DNA of 8,878 nucleotides, taken from assembly GCA_009914645.1 (NCBI GenBank), contig VFLB01000015.1, forward strand, positions 1-8,878, given 5' to 3'. This document shows, in pieces, positions 1 through 6,046 of the stretch. Position numbers and translations under genes: made by a program. Position 1 is the stretch's first letter, and each line of letters opens with the position of its first letter. Under the pieces are notes generated by a model. The model was not told where the DNA came from. It saw nothing but the letters and a program-made list of their open reading frames with translations, and did no database searches. Source of the DNA: Synechococcaceae bacterium Bin_79_3 (lineage in GTDB: Bacteria > Cyanobacteriota > Cyanobacteriia > PCC-6307 > Cyanobiaceae).

Positions 1-186
1 ATTGGCTTGATTTCTGTAATGCCATATCTTTTGCTTTTCAGCCTATTAATTGCGCTGCTCTTGATTCCAGTATTGCGTCGCTTGAGATCAGAATTAAATC
101 AAACAATCAACATAACTCCCACCCCGTTAACAGACATAACGCCCTGGCACCAGAAATTGATCAAAAAAATCAACGGTTGGCGCTGA
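1..186 (+). CDS. C-terminal fragment of an unidentified membrane protein (5' truncated)
   Basis: The frame is open from the first base to a TGA at 184-186 and gives 61 codons. Residues about 4-24 form a strongly hydrophobic stretch (MPYLLLFSLLIALLLIPVL), long enough for one membrane helix. A basic stretch (RRLR) follows directly, which would suit the cytoplasmic side, and then a polar tail with further lysines and the ending KKINGWR. This looks like the last helix and tail of a multi-pass membrane protein such as a transporter, but the family cannot be recognised from so little. An internal ATG at 19 would give a 55-residue single-helix protein, which is a less likely reading. The next gene starts 76 nt after the stop. 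The coding frame is fairly safe; the function is unknown. Confidence 0.6.
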   Translation: MGLISVMPYLLLFSLLIALLLIPVLRRLRSELNQTINITPTPLTDITPWHQKLIKKINGWR

Positions 187-210
187 ACGGCGGCCAATAC
201 CACGGGTTTC

Positions 211-239
211 TTTACAAATCCGTAACAATCCCCTAGGAT
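211..239 (+). promoter_or_regulatory. Candidate sigma70-type promoter for the hli pair
   Basis: TTTACA at 211-216 matches the -35 consensus at five of six bases. TAGGAT at 234-239 matches the -10 consensus at four of six. The spacer is exactly 17 nt. Transcription would start near 245-248, leaving a leader of about 15-18 nt before the first Hli start codon at 263. It lies in the only gap between the upstream membrane gene and the hli genes, where a promoter for light- or stress-induced genes is expected. This is a motif match only. Confidence 0.4.
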
Positions 240-262
240 TTGCGAAACATTTCTCAACAATC

Positions 263-406
263 ATGGCTGATTCAACTTCCCGCTTCGGTTTCGTTGCATT
301 TGCAGAAACATGGAATGGCCGTATGGCAATGCTTGGTTTTGTAATCGGCCTTGCAACTGAATTACTCACTGGCCAGAGCATTCTTTCCCAAATCGGTTTG
401 GGCTGA
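263..406 (+). CDS. High-light-inducible protein (Hli / small CAB-like protein), 47 aa
   Basis: This 47-residue protein is a classic one-helix Hli. It has a short polar N-terminus, then ETWNGRMAMLGFVIGL (residues 15-30), and it ends in LSQIGLG. E15, N18 and R20 of the ExxNGR motif correspond to the chlorophyll-binding and helix-pairing residues of the chlorophyll a/b-binding superfamily, and the helix runs to about residue 37. Such proteins sit in the thylakoid membrane, bind chlorophyll and carotenoid, and protect photosystem II assembly intermediates by dissipating excess energy, usually as homo- or heterodimers. The ATG at 263 gives a standard Hli N-terminus; no good Shine-Dalgarno precedes it. 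A second Hli gene starts 38 nt downstream, so the two are probably co-transcribed. The family is clear; the Hli subtype is not assigned. Confidence 0.93.
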   Translation: MADSTSRFGFVAFAETWNGRMAMLGFVIGLATELLTGQSILSQIGLG

Positions 407-444
407 TACTCACTTTTCTAAAAACCACATCCAAGTTCAAAACA

Positions 445-660
445 ATGTCCAACAGCCAAATTTCTAAAGAGCAGCTGATCCAATTGGAACAGCTCAAACG
501 CGTAGAACTATTTAATGGCCGAGCAGCAATGCTCGGTATTGTGATCGGCATCATTACTGAAGGCCTCACAGGTTACGGAATAGTGCATCAAATTGGTCTT
601 GGCGCCCTTGTTGATGGCTATGCAGCCTGTCGTACACAGTTTCTACCCTTCTGCTTCTGA
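445..660 (+). CDS. High-light-inducible protein (Hli), 71 aa, with C-terminal cysteine-bearing tail
   Basis: This second Hli shares the core of its upstream neighbour: VELFNGRAAMLGIVIGII at residues 20-37, with E21, N24 and R26 as the expected pigment-binding and pairing residues, then HQIGLG at 48-53. It differs at both ends. About 19 polar, glutamine- and leucine-rich residues precede the motif, and an 18-residue tail (residues 54-71) follows where the other protein stops. The tail holds two cysteines (C62 and C70) and aromatic residues. The role should again be thylakoid photoprotection by chlorophyll and carotenoid binding. Lying 38 nt behind the first hli gene, it is a natural candidate partner in a heterodimer. 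The start at 445 is the only ATG that gives a full N-terminus. The function of the tail is unknown. Confidence 0.93.
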   Translation: MSNSQISKEQLIQLEQLKRVELFNGRAAMLGIVIGIITEGLTGYGIVHQIGLGALVDGYAACRTQFLPFCF

Positions 661-695
661 TAACCAACTAGCCCGATGCAATCAACAATATCAGC

Positions 696-713
696 GAAAA
701 CAGTTCCGTTTTC
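696..713 (+). terminator. Weak hairpin downstream of the hli pair (possible terminator or mRNA end)
   Basis: GAAAAC (696-701) and GTTTTC (708-713) form a perfect 6-bp inverted repeat around the loop AGTTCC. It lies 36 nt after the second hli stop. The stem is A/T-rich and no T-run follows, so it does not meet the usual intrinsic terminator pattern. It might instead stabilise the 3' end of the hli mRNA or be a small operator. The rest of the 139-nt gap before the next gene holds no convincing -35/-10 pair. Confidence 0.2.
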
Positions 714-799
714 AAACTAGTAGCTCATCCAACAGCATTTAACCCTTGCAGATGCTCCCTTTAGTGATAGGTTAATGGGGTAACTCGTTTGAAAGGTTC

Positions 800-1165
800 A
801 TGCTCACTGGTTCTGAACTGCTGGCAGCTGTTAAGGAGTTCGGCGACGGCTCTAAATCTGCCCTAGTTAAATCTTGCGGATATGTAAGCAAGAAAAAGGA
901 CGGTTCTGATCGTTTGAATTTCACAGCTTTTTACGAAGCTTTGTTGGAAGCTAAGGGCGTAAATCTCGGAGATGGCAGTCTTGTTGGCAAAGGCGGCCGT
1001 AAACTTAGCTACGTAGCTACTGTTCAAGGCAACGGCAATCTTTTGATTGGCAAGGCCTACACAGCTATGTTGAATCTCAAGCCAGGCGACGATTTTGATA
1101 TCAAGCTTGGTCGTAAGCAGATTCGTCTAATTCCAGCTGGCACTAGCGAAGACGAAGAAGATTGA
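800..1165 (+). CDS. Cyanobacterial AbrB-family transcriptional regulator (cyAbrB type), 121 aa
   Basis: This 121-residue protein has the cyanobacterial AbrB layout. A conserved N-terminal part (residues 1-55) carries MLTGSELL, the SCGYVSKKKDGSDRLNF stretch at 25-41, and FYEALLEAKGV. The AbrB-like swapped-hairpin fold is at the C-terminus (about 70-112), with VQGNGNLLIGKAY, LKPGDDFDIKLGRKQIRLIP and an acidic tail EDEED. This order, with the DNA-binding fold last, differs from Bacillus AbrB and is typical of cyAbrB proteins. In Synechocystis and Anabaena these abundant dimeric proteins act broadly on nitrogen and carbon metabolism, hydrogenase and stress genes. Whether this is the cyAbrB1 or cyAbrB2 type is not decided here. 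GAAAGG at 791-796 is only 3 nt from the ATG, so it is a poorly spaced ribosome binding site. A strong terminator follows, so it appears to be a separate unit from the downstream operon. Confidence 0.9.
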   Translation: MLTGSELLAAVKEFGDGSKSALVKSCGYVSKKKDGSDRLNFTAFYEALLEAKGVNLGDGSLVGKGGRKLSYVATVQGNGNLLIGKAYTAMLNLKPGDDFDIKLGRKQIRLIPAGTSEDEED

Positions 1166-1201
1166 TTTTCAAGCTGTTTCAGCCTTGAACTCTTGTAATA
1201 T

Positions 1202-1236
1202 GCCGTTTTCCATCTCTGGAAAGCGGCTTTTTTTTT
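1202..1236 (+). terminator. Rho-independent terminator of the cyAbrB gene
   Basis: A 10-bp stem pairs 1202-1211 (GCCGTTTTCC) with 1218-1227 (GGAAAGCGGC). It has one G-T wobble and a 6-nt loop (ATCTCT), and nine T residues follow directly at 1228-1236. It begins 36 nt after the AbrB stop. This is a textbook intrinsic terminator and the strongest non-coding signal in the window. It implies that the operon starting at 1280 needs its own promoter or depends on read-through. Confidence 0.92.
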
Positions 1237-1245
1237 AGAAAAAAA

Positions 1246-1276
1246 TTAATGGGATGGCATTAGGGGTTTTAATAAT
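1246..1276 (+). promoter_or_regulatory. Weak promoter candidate for the SepF/repair/PKS operon
   Basis: Only 43 nt separate the terminator from the first start codon of the long operon. In this gap, TTTAAT (1268-1273) and AATAAT (1271-1276) each match the -10 consensus at five of six bases. TTAATG (1246-1251) is a poor -35, matching three of six at a 16-nt spacing from the first. Either -10 would start transcription within a few bases of the ATG at 1280, making a nearly leaderless mRNA. The stretch is A/T-rich, so chance matches are likely. The main argument is positional: the operon needs a promoter somewhere after the terminator. Confidence 0.2.
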
Positions 1277-1279
1277 CTG

Positions 1280-1555
1280 ATGGACTCTGAATTTGTTTTT
1301 CTCCCATCCCAAGTGCTGATCCTGCGGTGCCATCAGCACGCGGATGCCTTAACAGCAGCCAGCGCCGTAAAACAACATAAAAGCGTTGTAGTAGACACTG
1401 AGCAAATGGATGCCGCTGCAGCTCAAAGGCTGCTTGATTTTGTTGCTGGGGCAGTTGATGCCATAGATGGCAATGCCGAACGGCTTGGAGAGAACAGCTT
1501 TTTATTCACGCCACACCAAGTGCAGGTAAGCCGCATGGATTCAGCTGTTGAGTAA
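1280..1555 (+). CDS. Short SepF-domain protein (DUF552), 91 aa, lacking the membrane-targeting N-terminus
   Basis: The protein matches the core of the SepF family. KSVVVDTEQMDAAAAQRLLDFVAG (34-57) parallels the SepF pattern in which a valine-rich strand precedes an xMxxxxAQRxxDFVAG helix. AIDGNAERLGENSFLFTP (61-78) parallels its GxxERIGExxFLFTP dimer strand, and VQV follows. SepF ties FtsZ to the membrane at the division site. Canonical SepF proteins are longer, commonly 150-200 residues, and begin with an amphipathic membrane-binding helix and a linker. Both are missing here: the domain starts by about residue 5 and the protein ends 8 residues after VQV. It is therefore probably a paralogue rather than the main division protein. 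It ends 5 nt before the exonuclease gene, so it is co-transcribed with DNA repair genes. The ATG at 1280 overlaps the TGA of an 8-codon ORF beginning at 1254. The domain call is firm; the role is unknown. Confidence 0.8.
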   Translation: MDSEFVFLPSQVLILRCHQHADALTAASAVKQHKSVVVDTEQMDAAAAQRLLDFVAGAVDAIDGNAERLGENSFLFTPHQVQVSRMDSAVE

Positions 1556-1560
1556 CCGTT

Positions 1561-2556
1561 ATGACCCTGCCTCCTGGAAGCCTGCTTGAACTAACTCCCC
1601 AGGGGCTGTATTGCAGAGCAGCAGAAGCCTGGATTGATCCATGGAGACCAGTATCGCGAGCACTAATAACCCATGCCCATGCAGACCATGCCCGCCCAGG
1701 CTGCGGCGAATATTGGGCTATTGGTTCCAGTGAAATGATCCTGCGAAAACGCCTCGGCGCCGCAATCAAATTGAATGCAGTTTCTTACGAAGAGCCACTA
1801 CACATCGGTGCTGCTCAAGTTTCATTTCACCCTGCAGGCCACGTACTCGGAAGTGCCCAAATTCGAGTGGAAGCAGGAGGTGAAAGCTGGCTGGTTAGCG
1901 GCGATTACAAACGCTGCGCCGATCCAAGCTGCACACCTTTTAAACCAGTGCAAGCTGATGTATTCATTACTGAAGCAACTTTTGGTTTGCCGATCTATCG
2001 CTGGCAAAGTGGCGCTGAAATAGCCCAGCAAATTTTGGAGTGGTGGCGCAGCAAAGCAGATCATTCATCGATTCTGTTTGCTTATGCCTTTGGTAAAGCC
2101 CAACGTTTATTAGCGGAACTTGCTGCTATCGGCGTAAGTGATGAGATTTTGTTGCACGGAGCTGTGGAAGCATTAATGCCTGCTTACCGCAGCGCAGGTG
2201 TTTCTATGCCTCCAACAAAAGCGTTGAGCATGGTGAATAAGGGGGACAGCCTGGCCGGCCGTTTAATAATCGCGCCGCCTTCTGCACACCGTTCGGTGTG
2301 GATGAAGCGCTTTAAATTTCCCCAAACAGCATTTGTAAGTGGATGGATGGCAGTGCGAGGTGCTCGCCGCCGCAAAGGTTATGAAAGGGGTTTTGTGATG
2401 AGCGATCACGCCGACTGGCCCGGCCTGATTAGTAGCGTTAAAGAAAGCAAAGCTCAGCAAGTTTTCGTAACTCATGGCAACAGTGATGGCTTGGCCCGCT
2501 ACTTAAAAGAGGTGGAAGGAATCAGCGCGGAACCACTCAATGGTGATTTCAGCTGA
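1561..2556 (+). CDS. Ligase-associated DNA exonuclease, metallo-beta-lactamase/beta-CASP fold (SNM1/Artemis-like), 331 aa
   Basis: This metal-dependent nuclease belongs to the SNM1/Pso2/Artemis branch of the metallo-beta-lactamase superfamily. The metal-binding motif HAHADH is at residues 38-43. PAGHVLGS (91-98) supplies a further histidine, SGDYK (113-117) the metal-bridging aspartate, and TEATFG (137-142) follows. The beta-CASP part includes FAYAFGKAQRLL (173-184), SDHADWPGL (281-289) and FVTHG (302-306). At 331 residues it has the normal length for the ligase-associated exonuclease family. In other bacteria this family is encoded with an ATP-dependent ligase, a DEXH helicase and a metallophosphoesterase and is thought to trim DNA ends or damaged strands. 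The ligase starts 3 nt after its stop. The ATG at 1561 gives the usual N-terminus (residues LLELTPQGLYC lead into the fold). All key motifs are intact. Confidence 0.93.
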   Translation: MTLPPGSLLELTPQGLYCRAAEAWIDPWRPVSRALITHAHADHARPGCGEYWAIGSSEMILRKRLGAAIKLNAVSYEEPLHIGAAQVSFHPAGHVLGSAQIRVEAGGESWLVSGDYKRCADPSCTPFKPVQADVFITEATFGLPIYRWQSGAEIAQQILEWWRSKADHSSILFAYAFGKAQRLLAELAAIGVSDEILLHGAVEALMPAYRSAGVSMPPTKALSMVNKGDSLAGRLIIAPPSAHRSVWMKRFKFPQTAFVSGWMAVRGARRRKGYERGFVMSDHADWPGLISSVKESKAQQVFVTHGNSDGLARYLKEVEGISAEPLNGDFS

Positions 2557-2559
2557 ACC

Positions 2560-4164
2560 ATGCACAGGTTTGCAGCCCTCTACAACGCTTTTGATACGAG
2601 CAGCGGCAACAATGCCAAAGTGGCAGCGCTTCTTAAATACTTAAGCGAAAGCGAACCAGAAGATGCGGCATGGGCTTTATATGTACTCCTTGGCAAGCAA
2701 GGTAAGCGCTTAATTACGGGGCGCCGCCTCTTGCAAATCTGTGTTGATCAATCCCAACTGCCGGAATGGTTGTTAAACGATTGCTACGCCCAAGTGGGGG
2801 ATTCAGCTGAAACAATTTCGTTGTTGTGGCAACAGGCAGGAACATGCACAAGGCAACCCCTGCACTATTGGCTTGAGCAACTCTTGCCCAACGCAGCAAA
2901 ACTCAAAGATCAAGAACAAACTGCTGCTGTGCGCCAGCTTTGGAGCGGCCTAAATCAAGCGGAACTATTGGTGGCAAACAAACTGCTCACCGGAGGCCTA
3001 CGGGTGGGAGTGGGGCCGGGGCTAGTGGTACGCGCGTTAGCGCAACTAACTGAACTTGATGAGGCATTGTTGCAACACAGGCTTATGGGAGGTTTCAAGG
3101 CAACTGCAGCTAACTACATCGCCCTAGTAGCGCCAGCAATTACAGCTGAATCAGTTCCAAGCCGTCCTTATCCATTTTTCCTTGCATCACCACTAGAGAT
3201 TAAAGATCCTGAAATCCCGTTACCAAATTCCCCTAACAGCTGGTTAATTGAGTGGAAATTTGATGGCATCCGCGCTCAATTAATACATCGTGCAAATCAG
3301 GTTTTTTTATGGAGCCGCGGAGAAGAATTAATTAACAACTCCTTTCCTGATTTGGTAGCCGCCGCAGCGAATCTTGCCGATGGTTTGGTTCTCGATGGTG
3401 AGATTTTGATTTGGCCCACAGATGCTGAACTGCCAGCTCCATTTGCATTGCTGCAAAAACGTTTGGGTCGCAAGGAGCCAAACCGCAAACTTCTTGCTGA
3501 ATTACCAGCCAGTTATGTGGTCTACGACCTTCTTGAACTCAATGGCCACGACATCCGTTCTCAACCCCTATGCCAGCGCCGCAATGCCCTTGAAGCCCTA
3601 ATGAAATCAGCGGCAACAAGTTGCCTGCGCCTTTCAGCTCGCTTACCGCTTGATCGCTGGGAACAGCTGGAACCCCTGCGCCAAAAGGCAGAAACAGTTG
3701 CTGCTGAGGGGGTGATGCTAAAAAATTTGGAATCGCCATACCTCACAGGTCGAAAACGCGGTTACTGGTGGAAGCACAAACGCGACCCCTACAACCTTGA
3801 TGCGGTTTTGATCTATGCCCAAGCTGGCAGTGGCCGCCGCGCCAATTTATTTACTGATTACACCTTCGGGCTTTGGGATGCTGGGGGCAAATTAGTGAGT
3901 TTTGCTAAGGCTTATTCAGGCCTTGATGATGCTGAAATAACAAACCTGGATCGTTGGATACGCAGCCACACCACAGAACGCTTCGGACCTGTGCGAGTAG
4001 TGGAGCCAGTACAAGTATTTGAGCTGGCCTTCGAGGGATTGCAACGGTCAACAAGACATAAAAGCGGAATTGCTGTGCGTTTCCCGCGCATCAGCCGCTG
4101 GCGCAAAGACAAAATTGCAAAGGAGGCCGACACTTTGACAACAGCTTTAGCTTTATTGACATGA
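2560..4164 (+). CDS. ATP-dependent DNA ligase of the bacterial ligase-associated repair cluster, 534 aa
   Basis: The enzyme seals DNA nicks using ATP. Residues 1 to about 200 form the alpha-helical DNA-binding domain (LTGGLRVGVGPGLV at 143-156 is characteristic). The nucleotidyltransferase core starts at about 205, with motif I EWKFDGIRAQL (231-241) and K233 as the adenylated lysine. Next come SRGEE (252-256), motif III LDGEIL (278-283), motif IV EGVMLKN (383-389) and motif V WWKHKRD (403-409). The OB-fold domain runs from about 413 and ends with VRFPRISRWRKDK (506-518), matching motif VI. All catalytic motifs are intact and the length is normal for the family. It is distinct from the essential NAD-dependent LigA and is expected to act in repair with the exonuclease 3 nt upstream and the helicase downstream. 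No Ku or primase domain is present. Its TGA overlaps the methyltransferase ATG by 4 nt. Confidence 0.95.
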   Translation: MHRFAALYNAFDTSSGNNAKVAALLKYLSESEPEDAAWALYVLLGKQGKRLITGRRLLQICVDQSQLPEWLLNDCYAQVGDSAETISLLWQQAGTCTRQPLHYWLEQLLPNAAKLKDQEQTAAVRQLWSGLNQAELLVANKLLTGGLRVGVGPGLVVRALAQLTELDEALLQHRLMGGFKATAANYIALVAPAITAESVPSRPYPFFLASPLEIKDPEIPLPNSPNSWLIEWKFDGIRAQLIHRANQVFLWSRGEELINNSFPDLVAAAANLADGLVLDGEILIWPTDAELPAPFALLQKRLGRKEPNRKLLAELPASYVVYDLLELNGHDIRSQPLCQRRNALEALMKSAATSCLRLSARLPLDRWEQLEPLRQKAETVAAEGVMLKNLESPYLTGRKRGYWWKHKRDPYNLDAVLIYAQAGSGRRANLFTDYTFGLWDAGGKLVSFAKAYSGLDDAEITNLDRWIRSHTTERFGPVRVVEPVQVFELAFEGLQRSTRHKSGIAVRFPRISRWRKDKIAKEADTLTTALALLT

Positions 4165-4874
4165 CAATCAAACTTGCCCAGCGCGATCGACAGCCCGAAT
4201 TTATGGATCAACCGGGGCTAGATCGCGATGAACATGCCCGTGCCTTAGCTGGATTGCGCCGCATCAATTTCATCAGCGGCACATCTGCAAGTTTGCTTGC
4301 TCCCATTGAAAAACTGGCAAGGAAAAGAGAAACCAAGCCCCTGCAGATTCTTGAACTTGCCTGCGGCGGCGGTGATACCGCAATCGATCTTGCATTACAT
4401 GCCCGGCGTAGGGGATTAGCAATAAAACTGCACGCATGCGATATAAATCCTGAGGCTGTTGAAATCGCAAAGGCAAATTCCATTCGGCGTGGTGTGGAAT
4501 TGGATTTCTTTTGCGCCGATGCGTTGATCGCGCCAGCTCAAGAAAAGGATTTTGATGTGGTGTTCTGTTCCCTATTCCTGCATCACCTCAATAACGCTGA
4601 TGCAGCACAGCTACTTAAAGTTATGAATAAGCGGGCCCGTTGTTTGGTTTTATTAACCGACCTAATCCGCAGCCGCCTCGGTTATGGAATGGCATGGGCC
4701 GGAACTCGATTGCTCAGCAGATCATGGGTGGTTCACACCGATGGACCTTTGTCTGTTAGGGCTGCCTTTGAAATCGAAGAAGTGCGGGCTTTAACGCAAA
4801 GAGCAGGAATTCAAAATGCAAAGCTGCAGCGTTGCTGGCCTGAGCGTTACCTTCTGAGCTGGGAAGGCAATTAA
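4161..4874 (+). CDS. Class I SAM-dependent methyltransferase of the type III PKS cassette, 237 aa
   Basis: This is a Rossmann-fold methyltransferase using S-adenosylmethionine. Motif I is ILELACGGGDTAIDLA (63-78). The acidic residue that would bind the SAM ribose is D94 in HACDINPEAV. CADAL (118-122) and FDVVFCSLFLHHL (131-143) are the later motifs, as in UbiE-like enzymes. The N-terminal stretch PEFMDQPGLDRDEHARALAG (12-31) resembles the leader of methyltransferases that I associate with bacterial type III polyketide synthases, and presumably shapes the substrate site. No membrane segment is evident. The likely role is O- or C-methylation of a polyketide-derived phenol or pyrone. The ATG overlaps the ligase stop (ATGA). 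The flavoprotein follows after 2 nt. The fold and cofactor are secure; the substrate and the methylated atom are inference from the neighbours. Confidence 0.88.
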   Translation: MTIKLAQRDRQPEFMDQPGLDRDEHARALAGLRRINFISGTSASLLAPIEKLARKRETKPLQILELACGGGDTAIDLALHARRRGLAIKLHACDINPEAVEIAKANSIRRGVELDFFCADALIAPAQEKDFDVVFCSLFLHHLNNADAAQLLKVMNKRARCLVLLTDLIRSRLGYGMAWAGTRLLSRSWVVHTDGPLSVRAAFEIEEVRALTQRAGIQNAKLQRCWPERYLLSWEGN

Positions 4875-4876
4875 TT

Positions 4877-6046
4877 TTGAAGGAGCGCCACATCACAGGC
4901 GAAGCCATTGAAACTTGGGATGTGGTTGTAGTGGGTGCGGGCCCTGCTGGGGCCTTAGCTGCAATCGAACTTGCTCGTAAAGGGATTCAAGTTTTGCTTG
5001 TGGAAAAACGCAACTTCCCCCGTTGGAAGGTATGTGGTTGCTGCCTTAATGCTCAAGCCCAGGCAGTACTTTCTTCAGTTGGCCAGAGTGAACTAATCGA
5101 GCAGCAAGGGGGTGTTGCCTTAGATCAACTATTGCTTGGTTATGAAGGGAAAAATTGTTCGATTGCACTTCCGGGCGGTAGAGCACTATCACGGGAAAGA
5201 TTCGATCAAGCTCTAGTAAATGCTGCGATCGCCGCAGGGGCTCACTTCCGCAGTGGCACCACAGCACTATTAGGCCCCGTAACAGCGGGGGCAAGAGATG
5301 TAAACCTGCAGGAATTCGGCTCAAAACATATTGAACGGGTAAGCGCCAAAGTGGTACTTATTGCGGCGGGGTTAGCGCATCGCTGCATACCCGCCTCTGA
5401 AGCTGGAGAGTTACATATCAAGCAGCAATCCCGGCTTGGAGCCGGTTGCGTAATAAAGGATGCAGCAACTACTTATTCATCTGGAGTTATCCATATGGCA
5501 ATCGCAAAACAGGGCTATGTGGGGCTGGTGCAACGAGAGGACGGTTGCTTAAACATTGCCGCTGCCTTTGATCGCCATTCACTCAAAACCAACACCAATT
5601 CATTTGGGGCGGCAGCTGCAACCCGCGCGGTTCTAACCAGCGCAGGCTTTGCAATTCCGATGGGGCTAGAGCAAGCTCATTGGCAAGTTACCCCCGCACT
5701 TACGCGCCATTCCAAAGTTGTTGGTGGTGAGCGGTATTTGCTGCTGGGAGATGCAGCCGGCTACGTGGAACCCTTCACCGGGGAGGGTATGGCCTGGGCT
5801 CTAACTTCAGGGGCTGCCGTGGTTCCCTTGGTTTTAACAGGTATTGCTTGCTGGAGTGAAAGTATCGAGCACCGCTGGCGGCGGGTTTTAAGCAAACAAA
5901 TCGGGCGACGCCAACGAATCTGCCGGGCTATGGCACTGTTATTGCAACAACCTCTGGCAACAGCTGTGGCCTTTGGCCTCAGCAAACGCGTACCCCTTAT
6001 CACCAAAAGATTGGTATCACAGCTGAATCAAGTAGCGATACCGTGA
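4877..6046 (+). CDS. FAD-dependent oxidoreductase (geranylgeranyl reductase/monooxygenase-like) of the type III PKS cassette, 389 aa
   Basis: This is a group A-type flavoprotein. The FAD-binding beta-alpha-beta unit is VVVVGAGPAG (16-25) with E43 ending the second strand. A cysteine-rich motif FPRWKVCGCCLN (47-58) follows, where the geranylgeranyl reductase-like family has a KxCG motif. The second FAD motif is LLLGDAAGYVEPFTGEGMAW (288-307). No transmembrane helix is evident, although the C-terminus (350-380) is fairly hydrophobic and basic. It probably hydroxylates or reduces the product of the adjacent type III PKS. In Streptomyces phenolic-lipid (srs) clusters a flavoprotein hydroxylase plays that part. 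The start is a TTG at 4877, preceded by GGGAAGG at 4861-4867. No in-frame ATG or GTG lies between it and the first FAD strand. A strong AAGGAG sits just inside the gene (4880-4885) without a good start behind it. The stop overlaps the PKS GTG. Confidence 0.87.
   Translation: MKERHITGEAIETWDVVVVGAGPAGALAAIELARKGIQVLLVEKRNFPRWKVCGCCLNAQAQAVLSSVGQSELIEQQGGVALDQLLLGYEGKNCSIALPGGRALSRERFDQALVNAAIAAGAHFRSGTTALLGPVTAGARDVNLQEFGSKHIERVSAKVVLIAAGLAHRCIPASEAGELHIKQQSRLGAGCVIKDAATTYSSGVIHMAIAKQGYVGLVQREDGCLNIAAAFDRHSLKTNTNSFGAAAATRAVLTSAGFAIPMGLEQAHWQVTPALTRHSKVVGGERYLLLGDAAGYVEPFTGEGMAWALTSGAAVVPLVLTGIACWSESIEHRWRRVLSKQIGRRQRICRAMALLLQQPLATAVAFGLSKRVPLITKRLVSQLNQVAIP

Noticed and set aside
127..381. 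84-codon minus-strand frame over the first hli gene
   Set aside because: It is antisense to a clear Hli coding sequence and to the end of the upstream membrane gene, and its composition shows no domain.
746..774. TTGCAG followed by TAGGTT as a promoter for the cyAbrB gene
   Set aside because: The -10 candidate matches only three of six consensus bases and the spacing is 16 nt. This is too weak to annotate, although some promoter is expected in 661-799.
1775..2023. 82-codon + strand frame inside the exonuclease gene
   Set aside because: It is out of frame with the intact exonuclease, whose metal-binding motifs cover the same bases. It has no recognisable family.
3912..4211. 99-codon minus-strand frame across the ligase/methyltransferase junction
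   Set aside because: It is antisense to the conserved ligase OB-fold and motif VI region, has no domain signature, and has no promoter or terminator of its own.
5225..5232. GCGATCGC palindrome (HIP1-like)
   Set aside because: Only one copy was noticed in the window. It lies in coding sequence and does not support a repeat array or a functional site here.
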